Shown in pieces: positions 14,727 through 23,891 of a DNA stretch of 24,710 nt (its first letter is position 1; every line of letters begins with the position of its first letter). The DNA lies in assembly GCA_009787485.1 (NCBI GenBank), contig WQWP01000017.1, forward strand, positions 1 to 24,710. Reading direction: 5' to 3'. The DNA comes from Lentimicrobiaceae bacterium (lineage in GTDB: Bacteria; Bacteroidota; Bacteroidia; Bacteroidales; WCHB1-69). The notes beneath the pieces were generated by a model, which did no database searches, was not told the DNA's origin, and saw only the letters and a list, made by a program, of their open reading frames with translations. The position numbers and the translations under genes were made by a program.

Positions 14727-17700
14727 CTATTGCTTAACCACTTTTGAAGTGTAAACACCTTTGTCGGTTTCAATTCTTACCTGATAAAGACCTGCGGGAA
14801 TTTTAGCCACATTAAGTTGGGTTTCAGTTACATCACTTATTTGAACATTAATGACCTCCTTGCCCAACACGTCAATCAAAACGATTCTCTTAATTCTTAA
14901 TTCTTCATTATGAATCGTTAAATGTTCGTTGAAAGGATTAGGAAAAAGCGTAAAGTGTCCGTCCTTAACTGCATTTCCGCCAATAGAGAGGTCAATCTCA
15001 ATACTATTAGAAGGTTCTGATGAGCAGCCTGTTATCGTAACAATAGTAAAATAAGTTCCGGTTTCAGTGGGTGTAAATGTTTGTCCAATAGCTCCCGGAA
15101 TCAATCCGTCCTGGTTATACCATTGGTTACCTTCCTCAGCGTTTGATTGTAAACTATTTTCAATTTTGGTAATGATCGGCGTGCCAGGTATCGGATTTAC
15201 CTTTACAAAAACTTCATCAGCGTAAACGGTAGCATCTCCGATTGTTACTTTTACTCTAAAATATTTGCTTGCGGTAAGTGGCTCGCTTTGATAGGCTGCC
15301 GTATTTGCACCTGTTATATCTTCCCATCTTTCAGCATCTTCCGATTTTTGCCATTGTACAGTGCCTGCAAAACCTATTAAAAAGAGTTGTGCTACATCAT
15401 GGTCGCAAAGTTGGGTATTTCCGGTAATTGTTCCGGGAATTGGCGTTGTGGGAGTATAAATAGGCGATTCCCAAAGCCCGCGCCCGTAAGTGGCGGCGCG
15501 CAAACGGCACCCTTCTATATCCTGAAGGTCATAGTAAATTTCGATCTCGCCGATTTTTACATTCGGTAATCCATTGTTAAATGCCACCCAATGCCCATCA
15601 CCATGTTTAAAATAAATACCCACTTCCGAGCCTACGTAAAGATGGTCATTTTCTCCTCCTAATTTGTTGTAAACAATTGAATACATTGGAATTGAGGGCA
15701 AACCGGCAGAAATATTTGTCCATGAGCTTCCTCCATTTGTTGATTGATAGACACGGAAAGCATTATATCCCCCTCGCGTAATCCAAATCGTATTGGGGTC
15801 ATTATTTTTTACACAAATTGAAGTTACCGAGCCGCTTGTAACAGGGATAATAAGAGACGTCCAACTGTCGCCCCCGTTTGATGTGCGCCACAGACGCGTT
15901 TCATCTGCCATATAAATTACATCGGGGTCAGATTCGCAAATGGCAATATTACGAAGTTTATTATTTGTGTTTACGTTTGAAATTTGTGCCCAGGTGTTTC
16001 CTCTATTCATTGTTTTATAAAGGTCTGCGTATCCGGCATAAAGTATTTGCGGGTCTTCCGGGTGTATAACATAAGGCGTAACCCAGGCGCCATCATCTCT
16101 CGGTGAAACTTTTGTTTTACTATTCCAGTGGTTAGTAGTTCTCTCTATCACACCAAAATAAATTGTTCCATATTGAATATTAACATTTGAGTAATCTATA
16201 ATACATTCCATACCGTCTCCGCCCATTACATCCCGCCAGTCGTCTTGAGTAAATAGCTTTGAGCCATTGTCTTGCAAACCGGTCATGATCTCTTTCGGAT
16301 CTGTAGCGGAACATCCCAGTTTATATAATTGGCTAATCTGCATGCCGTTGGTTTTGTCTGTCCAGGTAGTTCCATTATTAGGAGAGATGTAAATTCCACC
16401 ATCATTACCCTCAAATAAAATCCCATCGTTTCTAAATGCCAATGCGTGTTTATCGGCATGTACGGCGGTAATGCCGCCTTGTCCCCACCAATGGGTTACA
16501 CATTGCCAGTTAGTACCGCCATTTGTAGATCTCCAGGTATTTATTCCGCCCACAAGCACTATATCTGCGTTAGTGGGCGAAGCGGCAATACACAGGTCGT
16601 ACCAGCCTTGACCGCGTAGAGTATCAGATCCGTCAAACTCCCAGCCCAGCATATTAGGTTTATAACCTACCATTTGTTGGAAACTTTCTCCGCTATTGGT
16701 AGATTTGTAAACTCCGTGTAAACCTGAAGAGTGGGCAGAAATCACTGCATAAACAATATTGGGATTGGCGGGAGTTACCGCAAGTTCTGTGCGCTGTTGC
16801 CCTACCGAGAGCGTTTGATTCCAAGTGCTGCCTCCGTCTGTCGAAAGCCAAATTCCGGCGCCGCTTGCTCCGTAAAGCGTATTGTAATCTCCCGGCTTAA
16901 ATCTCATATCGCGAAACTCTCGCGAACTCAATTGAGGCCAGGTCGCGCCGCCATCGGTCGTTTTATACACCCCCACAGTAGTGGCGGCAATTATAGTGTT
17001 ATTGTCATTGGGGTCTAATAATAAGCGGTTGGTGCGTCTCCCCTGATTTATCGCAAAAGTGAGTCCGGTTTCCTGCCAGGTAGCGCCATTATCGGTAGAT
17101 TTTAGTACGCCGATGCTGCTATTGTCGCCCGCGCTGCGATCTCCTGTGGCAATGTAGATCGTTTGCGAGGTAACAAAATCTGTAGGAATGATGATGTCGC
17201 TTACGGCAAGCACGCCGTTGTTGTCGGTGAGGCACTCCCACGAAGCGCCGTTGTTGTTGGTTACCCAAAGCCCGCCCGATGCGGCGCCTACCCACCAGAT
17301 ATTGTTATCCACAGGGTGAAACGCCATGCAGTTGATACGCCCAATGCCGGCATATCCTCCACCGGACTCGAAAGGGCCTAAGCTACTCCAATTCGATGCT
17401 CTTGGGGTATTTGCATATACTTCGGGGTGCGTTTTCCTGTGCTCGCGAACTACCTGTATTCCGGTTTTATCAGGAAAAACTCCGGTTTCCGGATCTACTA
17501 TGCCTTCCATGTAATATTCCCAGCGTTTAAACTGCTTCCAACCGCCGGCTTTACTTTTTTTGCCATCTATCTCAATCATTCCCCTTTGCACATTAAAAGG
17601 TTCCCAATATGTGTTAAAAGCTTGTTGATAATCTTTTAAAGTTAATTCTTCGGAGGCTTTGTTTTGCGGAAGTAAGTCCAGCCAGGGTTGAGCGTTTGCA

Positions 17701-17756
17701 AAATAAAGCCAGAATCCGGAGGCTAAAAGGCAAAGAATAAGGATGATTTTTTTCAT
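14727..17756 (-). CDS. Asp-box/VPS10-like beta-propeller protein with Ig-like domains and T9SS type A sorting domain
   Basis: 1009 residues. Signal peptide 1-22 (WLYFANAQ). From ~125 to ~780 there are many Asp-box motifs, S/T-x-D/N-x-G-x-T/S-W/F: STDNGATW, TTDGGATW, STDGGSTW, STNSGESF, STNGGTNW, SPNNGTTW, TMNRGNTW, TSNGGDSW, STNGGSSW. These mark sialidase/sortilin (VPS10)-type beta-propeller blades. Two Ig-like modules follow (about 785-930, GTITGNTQLCDHD... and GCSSEPSNSIEID). The end, FTLFPNPFNEHLTI to GLYQVRIETDKGVYTSKVV, is a T9SS type A sorting domain. The protein is thus a probable surface or secreted client of the por system. The catalytic sialidase arginine triad is not evident to me, so I do not call a glycosidase. 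Confidence 0.92.
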   Translation of the reverse strand: MKKIILILCLLASGFWLYFANAQPWLDLLPQNKASEELTLKDYQQAFNTYWEPFNVQRGMIEIDGKKSKAGGWKQFKRWEYYMEGIVDPETGVFPDKTGIQVVREHRKTHPEVYANTPRASNWSSLGPFESGGGYAGIGRINCMAFHPVDNNIWWVGAASGGLWVTNNNGASWECLTDNNGVLAVSDIIIPTDFVTSQTIYIATGDRSAGDNSSIGVLKSTDNGATWQETGLTFAINQGRRTNRLLLDPNDNNTIIAATTVGVYKTTDGGATWPQLSSREFRDMRFKPGDYNTLYGASGAGIWLSTDGGSTWNQTLSVGQQRTELAVTPANPNIVYAVISAHSSGLHGVYKSTNSGESFQQMVGYKPNMLGWEFDGSDTLRGQGWYDLCIAASPTNADIVLVGGINTWRSTNGGTNWQCVTHWWGQGGITAVHADKHALAFRNDGILFEGNDGGIYISPNNGTTWTDKTNGMQISQLYKLGCSATDPKEIMTGLQDNGSKLFTQDDWRDVMGGDGMECIIDYSNVNIQYGTIYFGVIERTTNHWNSKTKVSPRDDGAWVTPYVIHPEDPQILYAGYADLYKTMNRGNTWAQISNVNTNNKLRNIAICESDPDVIYMADETRLWRTSNGGDSWTSLIIPVTSGSVTSICVKNNDPNTIWITRGGYNAFRVYQSTNGGSSWTNISAGLPSIPMYSIVYNKLGGENDHLYVGSEVGIYFKHGDGHWVAFNNGLPNVKIGEIEIYYDLQDIEGCRLRAATYGRGLWESPIYTPTTPIPGTITGNTQLCDHDVAQLFLIGFAGTVQWQKSEDAERWEDITGANTAAYQSEPLTASKYFRVKVTIGDATVYADEVFVKVNPIPGTPIITKIENSLQSNAEEGNQWYNQDGLIPGAIGQTFTPTETGTYFTIVTITGCSSEPSNSIEIDLSIGGNAVKDGHFTLFPNPFNEHLTIHNEELRIKRIVLIDVLGKEVINVQISDVTETQLNVAKIPAGLYQVRIETDKGVYTSKVVKQ

Positions 17757-17815
17757 TATGGGTAAAAAATTTATTAGGTTATTGAATATTAATCATTGCG
17801 CAAAGAAAGTATTTT

Positions 17816-20800
17816 TTAATTATTCCGTTCCCCACCTCCGCGTCTTCTGCGCCCCTGCTGCTCTCCGGAAGGCACACTATCTGTTACGGATGTAGGCGCC
17901 ACATCAATAATCCCCTCTTTATAAAGCGTTAACGAGTCTTTGGCAGATAACAGTTCAACATCTTTTTCAATGAATGCAGGATTAATGGCAGGTGCCGAAA
18001 ATTGACTGAATCGCGCTACATCAACCCCGTGTTGTATGAAGTTGTTAATTTGCGTGCGGAGGTTTAAACGCGTTGTGTCAATTACAGTTACGTAAGTGGG
18101 CAAATTGGTGTCTTTATACTTTGCTTTTCCGATACCGAATTTCATTTTGTTCATATTATTCAAATCTCCCCTCAGGTTAATGCCCACTCTAAACGGGATG
18201 GGCGATTTGAGCACCGATACATGGTAATTAAATGTCATATCAAGATTGTGAATACCGCTGATCGCTGTTTTGTAACGGTCTATTTGCATGATAAATGGAA
18301 AGATTTCTATTTGATTGTTGTTGATAAGTAATTCAACCGAAATGTGTTCTACCAAATTTTTCTCACGATTTTTGAATTTTAACATACGCGCTATTTCCGA
18401 GAATGTGGCTCCATCAAGAAGCACCAGGTCTGTACCGTTTACTCTGCAAGCTGCATTCAGACTTGGCAAAATGATGTTCATGGTGGTATCTAACGATGCG
18501 GTAGCAGCCACCTGGCAATTGACCAACCCCTTAAACGATGCCAACATAGGCACTAAAGAGTCAACCGATGGAATAATGCTGATAAAATCCTCCACTTGTA
18601 TGTTCTTAAAATCCAGATCTATGCCAAAAGTAATATCTTTTTTACTTCGGGTGGCGTAAAGCGCTGTCAGGTCAATTTCGCCGACGCTTGTTTTCGCCGT
18701 TACATCTTTTAATTGAATGCACCGGTCGCGCAAGACTAACGCTCCGGTAAGTTTATCTATGGTGATGTCTGCATATTTTCCGTAACCAACATCTACCTTA
18801 ACGTCCACCGTAATGTTTGAAGGCACCACAATCAATGCGGAGGTCTCTTTTCCCTCATTTTCGTTTTGAATAATCTGTTCAAGCTGTTCTTCGTCTTGTG
18901 CCGCTGCAATAGCTTTCTTATATTCTTCCGAAGCGTTGGCATAAGCAGTGCCGTTGTACATTGCGGTAAACAGTTCGTTTACATTGAGCGTATCGGCTTT
19001 AATGTCGGCTACTAAGGTTAGTCCTCTTCCTGTTGACAATGCTCTACGAATACCATCTACTTTTCCTGTAATGTTCAATCTCGATTGGCCACATCTGATA
19101 GCCAGATTTTGCAGTGTAATATCATTGGTGGTGAAAGCAACATCAAGGTTTTGCAAACGGATTCTTAATGGAAAATAAGGCGAAACCACTCTGCCGGTGC
19201 GCGATTTGATATTTCCGTCCACCGTCCATTCTCGCAACAAAGCTCCAAGTTCGGTATTTTTGATGTCAATATCTTCGCCTGCAAAATCGTCAACACGTCT
19301 GTTTGATTGTTGTGTTGTGCGCGACGGCTGTGCAACCGCCGCCGAACGTTGTGCTGTGCGCTGCCTTCCCTGAGGCGGTGTATTCTTTGTAGCTACAATA
19401 GAGATACTTGCATCGCGGGCAGAAAGGCGGTTGCCTTCGGAGAGCGCGCTTAGCTGCTTGGTTTCAATCTCAAAACGTATAGATGGCAAAGAGCGGTTTT
19501 CTCTGGAAGGTAAAATTCTAAAATTGGTTTTTACCTCGCGTAAACGCATCGTGGTAGAGTCAACGTCTGAATATTCTAAGGTATTTGCGGTAACGTTCCC
19601 TACCATGGGAATAACCTTTGATGACGTATCACCGGTGATCAGTGCGTCGGAGGTACGCATGTCGAAATTTAGCTTTGAAACGGCGATGGTCTCACGGTTG
19701 GGCATTCTCACACGCGCCGTATCTGATTTTAAATCAATACTTAATAATCTTGTAACAGCACCGGTATTTCTATTGGTTCGCGTTTTGGTGGTATTGAGTT
19801 CTAAAAATGTTTTTTCTGCCAAAAGGCTTATTGATTCTTTGGGCATTCGCACACGCACTCTGTCGGCGCTGAATTGCACAACCAGGTCGTTTTGCGCTAA
19901 ATCTTGTGGATTTAAACGACTTAACAGAAAAGAACCTTCTGCGTTAAAGGAGATATTTCCGCGTGCGGTGATGCCCAAATCTTCGGGGGCAAATTTCTGT
20001 AATTCCCGCAGGTTAGCCGATCCGTTTATTTTCAGGGTAACCTCAGGGTCGTCAAACAGATTTGTAATATCCATATTTCCATTGAGCGTTACAGCAAAAG
20101 CTTCTACATCGAAATTTCTTAATTTTATTCCGGTTTTCTTTGGATTGGCAGGATTAAAATGGAACGAGGCATCTATAGCAATGTTATCAATTTTAGATTC
20201 TAAATCTTTGTAAATCAGATGTCCTTTAGGTATCTTAAAATCAATATTTACAACAGGCAATTTGCCGTTTTCTGTAAATTCGTATTTTCCTTTGACGTTT
20301 GTATTAAGATTGATTTTTGTGTTGGTTTGAATTTTTTGTATCTCCTCCGAAAATCCTTTCGGAATAAGATCCAATAGCGATTGTATGGGCAATCCTTCAA
20401 TTTTACATGCTAAATCGGAGGTGATATCGCCTTCAGAGAGGAGGATGTCACCATTTAGTTTAATTTCAGGCAAATGGGCAACCGTTAACCCAAAATCTTT
20501 AAATCCGAAAGAGTTAAAATTTTCGAAGTCAAGTTTTAATGTTCCGGTCAAACTTAAAGGAAGAGAGTCGCAATATGCCTGATTCTCTATTGTGGCAGAA
20601 GCTGCGCCGGCAATATTCAAATCATATACTTGCCGCGGCTCAACAACGGCAATACGTGCAGAATCAAGAATCAGGCGGGCGCTAATATCGCTTCTTTCAA
20701 TATTTGCTTTTACATCAACTTTGGAACACACAAACCTGTCAATCTCCAATTTATCAAAATCGGGTGTAATAAATCCTCTCAAAAACAACCTGCCGATGGA

Positions 20801-21349
20801 AGCCTGCAAAGTTATGGAACCGGGAACTGACTTGAAGTTCAACTTTGCGGGACCGCGAATTGAGAAGCGATCCACATTAAGGTCTAACGGTGTATCGCTG
20901 CTTTCCGGCAATGTTATAATATCCCAATTTGCTTGTCCGGATGGCGATATATAAGCATATATTTCAGGTTGCGAAATGCGAATACGCTGTATGTTCACTT
21001 TCGATTGCAATAAATCTCTGATATTGAGAGATATCATAAATTCTTTAAAGCGTATCAACGTATCTGCATTTTCAGGGTGCACCGATAAAAATGCGGTGTC
21101 GGATTGCAGGGCGTGAGAAATAATTTCGCCTCCCACGAGTTTCACACTTACTTTTGGAAATTCTTCAAATAAAGAAACCTGAACAGAATCGAAAGTTACT
21201 TTAGCGTTGAGAAATTCGGTGCTATATTTATTTACGATGGGCGTTAACCGTTTGGGGGTCAATAAAAATAGAAATAAAAGAACTGCTATTCCAATAAGGC
21301 CAATAATTATGGATAACGAAATGCCGAGCCATTTTAATGTTTTTTTCAT
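17816..21349 (-). CDS. AsmA-family envelope protein
   Basis: 1177 residues. A single N-terminal transmembrane helix (~8-30, SLSIIIGLIGIAVLLFLFLL) is followed by AFxxF-like AsmA N-terminal features (STEFLNAKVTFDSVQVSLFEEFPKVSVKLVGGEI) and long beta-rich repeats, with an AsmA C-terminal region near 880-1110 (DITIDKLTGALVLRDR, then LNAACRVNGTDLVLLDG). AsmA-like proteins belong with TamB/YhdP/VPS13-like bridge proteins proposed to carry phospholipids between inner and outer membranes. Residues ~656-690 are a low-complexity Gln/Arg/Ser linker (RQRTAQRSAAVAQPSRTTQQ) and the C-terminus is Arg/Gly-rich. It starts 9 bases after miaA, implying co-transcription. The family call is good; the cargo and partner are unknown. 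Confidence 0.88.
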   Translation of the reverse strand: MKKTLKWLGISLSIIIGLIGIAVLLFLFLLTPKRLTPIVNKYSTEFLNAKVTFDSVQVSLFEEFPKVSVKLVGGEIISHALQSDTAFLSVHPENADTLIRFKEFMISLNIRDLLQSKVNIQRIRISQPEIYAYISPSGQANWDIITLPESSDTPLDLNVDRFSIRGPAKLNFKSVPGSITLQASIGRLFLRGFITPDFDKLEIDRFVCSKVDVKANIERSDISARLILDSARIAVVEPRQVYDLNIAGAASATIENQAYCDSLPLSLTGTLKLDFENFNSFGFKDFGLTVAHLPEIKLNGDILLSEGDITSDLACKIEGLPIQSLLDLIPKGFSEEIQKIQTNTKINLNTNVKGKYEFTENGKLPVVNIDFKIPKGHLIYKDLESKIDNIAIDASFHFNPANPKKTGIKLRNFDVEAFAVTLNGNMDITNLFDDPEVTLKINGSANLRELQKFAPEDLGITARGNISFNAEGSFLLSRLNPQDLAQNDLVVQFSADRVRVRMPKESISLLAEKTFLELNTTKTRTNRNTGAVTRLLSIDLKSDTARVRMPNRETIAVSKLNFDMRTSDALITGDTSSKVIPMVGNVTANTLEYSDVDSTTMRLREVKTNFRILPSRENRSLPSIRFEIETKQLSALSEGNRLSARDASISIVATKNTPPQGRQRTAQRSAAVAQPSRTTQQSNRRVDDFAGEDIDIKNTELGALLREWTVDGNIKSRTGRVVSPYFPLRIRLQNLDVAFTTNDITLQNLAIRCGQSRLNITGKVDGIRRALSTGRGLTLVADIKADTLNVNELFTAMYNGTAYANASEEYKKAIAAAQDEEQLEQIIQNENEGKETSALIVVPSNITVDVKVDVGYGKYADITIDKLTGALVLRDRCIQLKDVTAKTSVGEIDLTALYATRSKKDITFGIDLDFKNIQVEDFISIIPSVDSLVPMLASFKGLVNCQVAATASLDTTMNIILPSLNAACRVNGTDLVLLDGATFSEIARMLKFKNREKNLVEHISVELLINNNQIEIFPFIMQIDRYKTAISGIHNLDMTFNYHVSVLKSPIPFRVGINLRGDLNNMNKMKFGIGKAKYKDTNLPTYVTVIDTTRLNLRTQINNFIQHGVDVARFSQFSAPAINPAFIEKDVELLSAKDSLTLYKEGIIDVAPTSVTDSVPSGEQQGRRRRGGGERNN

Positions 21350-21358
21350 GAGGTTAAA

Positions 21359-22075
21359 TTACAGGTTTTTTAATAGATAACCCATTTTTTCTTCTTCACT
21401 CCATGCCAAATCAAGCCAATGAATCACAAATCCGGCACGTTCCATTTTCCTAAACCACGTCATTTGGCGTTTTGAAAATTGGTGTATGGCAGTGTTAAGT
21501 TTCTGAAACATTGTATTGTAATCCAATTGCTGAGTTATATATAACATTACATAACGATATTCTAAGCCATATTTGTATAATTGCTCGGTAGAAACTCCTT
21601 CATCAATGAGTTTTTGCACTTCTTCAATCATACCGCCATTTAGCCGCTCTTTTAGTCGCTGTGTAATACGCCTGCGCACCTCGTCCCTGTCGCCTTTTAT
21701 GCCAAAAATAATAGAAGGAATGGGCGTTGATTGATATCCTTGCAACAGCGCCTCAATGTACATGCCGCTTCCGCCGCATAAAATTACAGGCTTGTTGCGC
21801 TGCTGAATATCTTGAATCGCTTCTTGGGCTAATTTTTGATACTTGAACACTGTGTTTACCTCGCCGGGCTCCTCCACATCTATAAGATGATACGGGATTT
21901 CTGTGTCGGCTATCGTATAGTCTTTTAAGTCCTTACCGGTGCCGACATCCATTCTTTTATAAATTTGACGAGAATCGGCGCTGACAATTTCAGCGCCGAT
22001 TTGTTTTGCCAACAACGCAGCAATACGTGTTTTGCCGGTGGCTGTTGGACCCAAAATGGTAATGATGGGGTTCAT
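21359..22075 (-). CDS. miaA: tRNA dimethylallyltransferase MiaA, unusually short
   Basis: 238 residues against ~300 in the family. It transfers a dimethylallyl group to A37 of tRNAs reading UNN codons. Visible motifs: P-loop GPTATGKT (9-16), SADSRQIYKRMDVGTGKD, HLIDVEEPGE, the GGSGMYIEALLQGY block (101-114), and the C-terminal RRRITQRLKERLNGGMIEE, YKYGLEYRYVMLY and FSKRQMTWFRKMER. Between GYQ (113-115) and PSIIFGI (120-126) only about four residues remain. In Bacteroidota relatives as I remember them this interval holds 60-75 residues, including the conserved RAxRAxE segment of the helical insertion domain. The reading frame is open and clean across the junction. Its ATG overlaps the stop of the cargo gene upstream by one base (TAATG). 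Confidence 0.9.
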   Translation of the reverse strand: MNPIITILGPTATGKTRIAALLAKQIGAEIVSADSRQIYKRMDVGTGKDLKDYTIADTEIPYHLIDVEEPGEVNTVFKYQKLAQEAIQDIQQRNKPVILCGGSGMYIEALLQGYQSTPIPSIIFGIKGDRDEVRRRITQRLKERLNGGMIEEVQKLIDEGVSTEQLYKYGLEYRYVMLYITQQLDYNTMFQKLNTAIHQFSKRQMTWFRKMERAGFVIHWLDLAWSEEEKMGYLLKNL

Positions 22076-23787
22076 TATCGAACCACCAATTTTTGCATAA
22101 ACGATTTACCCGTGCTTACATCCGTCAATTTCATCAGATATACGCCGGCAGGATAATTAGATACGGAAATCGTATTAGTACCTTCGCTCAAGTTTTCGGT
22201 AGTCATCAGGTTGCCCAGCAAACCATATACTTCCAATCTCATGGGTGTTCCGGTTACGATATTTACAAAACTGTTGGCAGGGTTGGGCGCCAATTGAATT
22301 GCTGCTTGGCTAATATTTTTAACGGGTACGGCAGCAAGGTCGTCTAAAGGTACAATACGGTTTTTTGTTTGGATGCCTATGGCGCCTTTAAAGTTACAAA
22401 TTCCATGAATATTTACAGCAACAGTAGGTATCGGATCTCCAATGTATGTGGCTTCATATTTATCGGTATAAACCACAGAGTCGTAAACCACATTATTTTG
22501 TTTTAGGTCGTAATATCTACCCTGACCAAAACTTCCGGTTTGAACATAGAAAACATCCTCTACTTTAATTACTTTCGCTTGAGCCGGATTGTTGTGGTCA
22601 TCGTCTAATTGAGAAACTAAAATAGTGGTAGCTGGTACTTGTCCAAAATAGCCTGCTCTATCGCAGGGACCGGCGGGAATAATTTGTAACATACCGAAAT
22701 AGCTGGTTAAAGTACCGGTAATATTCGTAACTTTGTCTGTTACTTCAAGGCCGCTTTGCAGTTTTCCGGCGTCATCATAAATCATGATAGCGGCGGTTCC
22801 ATCTTGGATATATCTCACATTACGAAAACTTTGTACATGAGTAATTGTAGCCGTTCCGGTATATTTAAAAACCGTAGTTCCGTGATTTTGACCTCCGGTA
22901 TATTCGGGGGCTAATGCGCGCAATTCAGCCAATGTGCTTACCGATTGTGGGAAGATATAATTTGCAGTGGTAATAGGACTGGCTTCCATTCCTTCTTTCC
23001 ATGCTTTAGCTTTAAGGGTGGTTTGCGTAGAAATGGCGATAGGAGCTGAATACAGCGTTGAAGATTCGTCAGGATCAGTTCCATTCAAGGTATATCTGAT
23101 AGTAGCGCCTTCAGTGGCTGAAGCGATGGTTACATTAACCGTACCGGTATAAGATCCGCCCGGAGGGGTAAAAATAGGAGCAGCTACATGGCCGGCTTGG
23201 TTAAAATCTGTTATATAAATATCGTCAATATTAACACTTGTACTACCGGATTGAACTTGTTTGCTAATTCTGATACGTGCATTTCCTGGGATATTAATGC
23301 TGAAAGAGGCTTGCAGCATTACTTCACCACCGGATACCCAAGATGGCGCAGGATCGGTAACACCTGCACTAATCCAATTCGCCCCTCCGTCAGTAGAGTA
23401 GTCGAGATAAATAACTCCGCCACTATGCCCGCTGTACGAAGCATAAGCAAATGAAACAGTGCCTAACCCGTTAGGCTTGTCGAAGAGCATCTCTATTCTA
23501 TTCAAATTTGCTGCATCTGAGCTGTTTCCTCTGAGGCGAGCGCTCCTAAGACCGTTTTTACGATCATTCAGATCGGGATTTGTAGGTGATGTAACTGCGG
23601 ATACAGACCAACTGCCTAAGGCATCGGTAACTGTTCGGTTAACGTAACTACCGGCACCTGTTCCTGCCCATTCAGCAGCTTCAAAATCTTGAAAAATGGT
23701 TGTTTCTTGAGCAAAAGAAACATTCGTAAATAAAAAGAGCAATAAGGTGCTCACAAAAATGTTTTTTAAAATTGTAAACGTTCTCAT
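22075..23787 (-). CDS. Secreted multidomain T9SS cargo with lectin-like, chitobiase-C-like and OB-like domains
   Basis: 570 residues. Signal peptide 1-27 (FLFTNVSFAQ). Residues ~28-196 form a jelly-roll-like choice-of-anchor region (IFQDFEAAEWAGTGAG; IYLDYSTDGGANWISAG; VNIDDIYITDF). About 200-280 is a chitobiase/beta-hexosaminidase C-terminal-like domain (GGSYTGTVNVTIASATEGAT, IRYTLNGTDPDESSTLYSAP). About 284-480 resembles the OB-like DUF5689/YhcR type (STLAELRALAPEY; RNVRYIQDGTAAIMIYDD). The end, LAPNPANSFVNIVTG to GVYLMKLTDVSTG, is a T9SS type A sorting domain. No active site is visible; a carbohydrate- or matrix-binding role is only a guess. It heads the probable cargo-miaA-asmA transcript, with a good -7 element upstream. 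Confidence 0.88.
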   Translation of the reverse strand: MRTFTILKNIFVSTLLLFLFTNVSFAQETTIFQDFEAAEWAGTGAGSYVNRTVTDALGSWSVSAVTSPTNPDLNDRKNGLRSARLRGNSSDAANLNRIEMLFDKPNGLGTVSFAYASYSGHSGGVIYLDYSTDGGANWISAGVTDPAPSWVSGGEVMLQASFSINIPGNARIRISKQVQSGSTSVNIDDIYITDFNQAGHVAAPIFTPPGGSYTGTVNVTIASATEGATIRYTLNGTDPDESSTLYSAPIAISTQTTLKAKAWKEGMEASPITTANYIFPQSVSTLAELRALAPEYTGGQNHGTTVFKYTGTATITHVQSFRNVRYIQDGTAAIMIYDDAGKLQSGLEVTDKVTNITGTLTSYFGMLQIIPAGPCDRAGYFGQVPATTILVSQLDDDHNNPAQAKVIKVEDVFYVQTGSFGQGRYYDLKQNNVVYDSVVYTDKYEATYIGDPIPTVAVNIHGICNFKGAIGIQTKNRIVPLDDLAAVPVKNISQAAIQLAPNPANSFVNIVTGTPMRLEVYGLLGNLMTTENLSEGTNTISVSNYPAGVYLMKLTDVSTGKSFMQKLVVR

Positions 23788-23831
23788 AAATAAATTGTTT
23801 TAATTTGTAATGCTGTGAAAAAATCTGACGG

Positions 23832-23839
23832 CAAATATA
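23832..23839 (-). promoter_or_regulatory. -7 promoter element of the cargo-miaA-asmA transcript
   Basis: Minus strand reads TATATTTG followed by CCGTC, an exact TAnnTTTG match. The predicted start near 23825 gives a leader of about 38 bases before the ATG at 23787. About 19 bases upstream there is CTG where TTG would be expected. Confidence 0.6.
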
Positions 23840-23891
23840 ATAAATTGTTTAGTTTATACAGGTATATAAATGTGATTTTTTTGTTACATTT

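Noticed and set aside
14727..17756. Sialidase or other glycosidase call for the Asp-box protein
   Set aside because: Asp-boxes are structural and occur in non-enzymatic propellers; I could not find the arginine triad, Tyr/Glu pair and Asp expected of a sialidase.
19431..20213. Open frame of 260 codons on the plus strand
   Set aside because: It is antisense to the AsmA-like gene, whose domain structure is clear; the antisense product resembles no family and has no promoter or suitable start context.
21700..21740. Frameshift or sequencing error explaining the short MiaA
   Set aside because: Both flanks of the short interval are in the same frame and the codons joining them read without stop; an in-frame deletion or natural shortness fits better than a frameshift.
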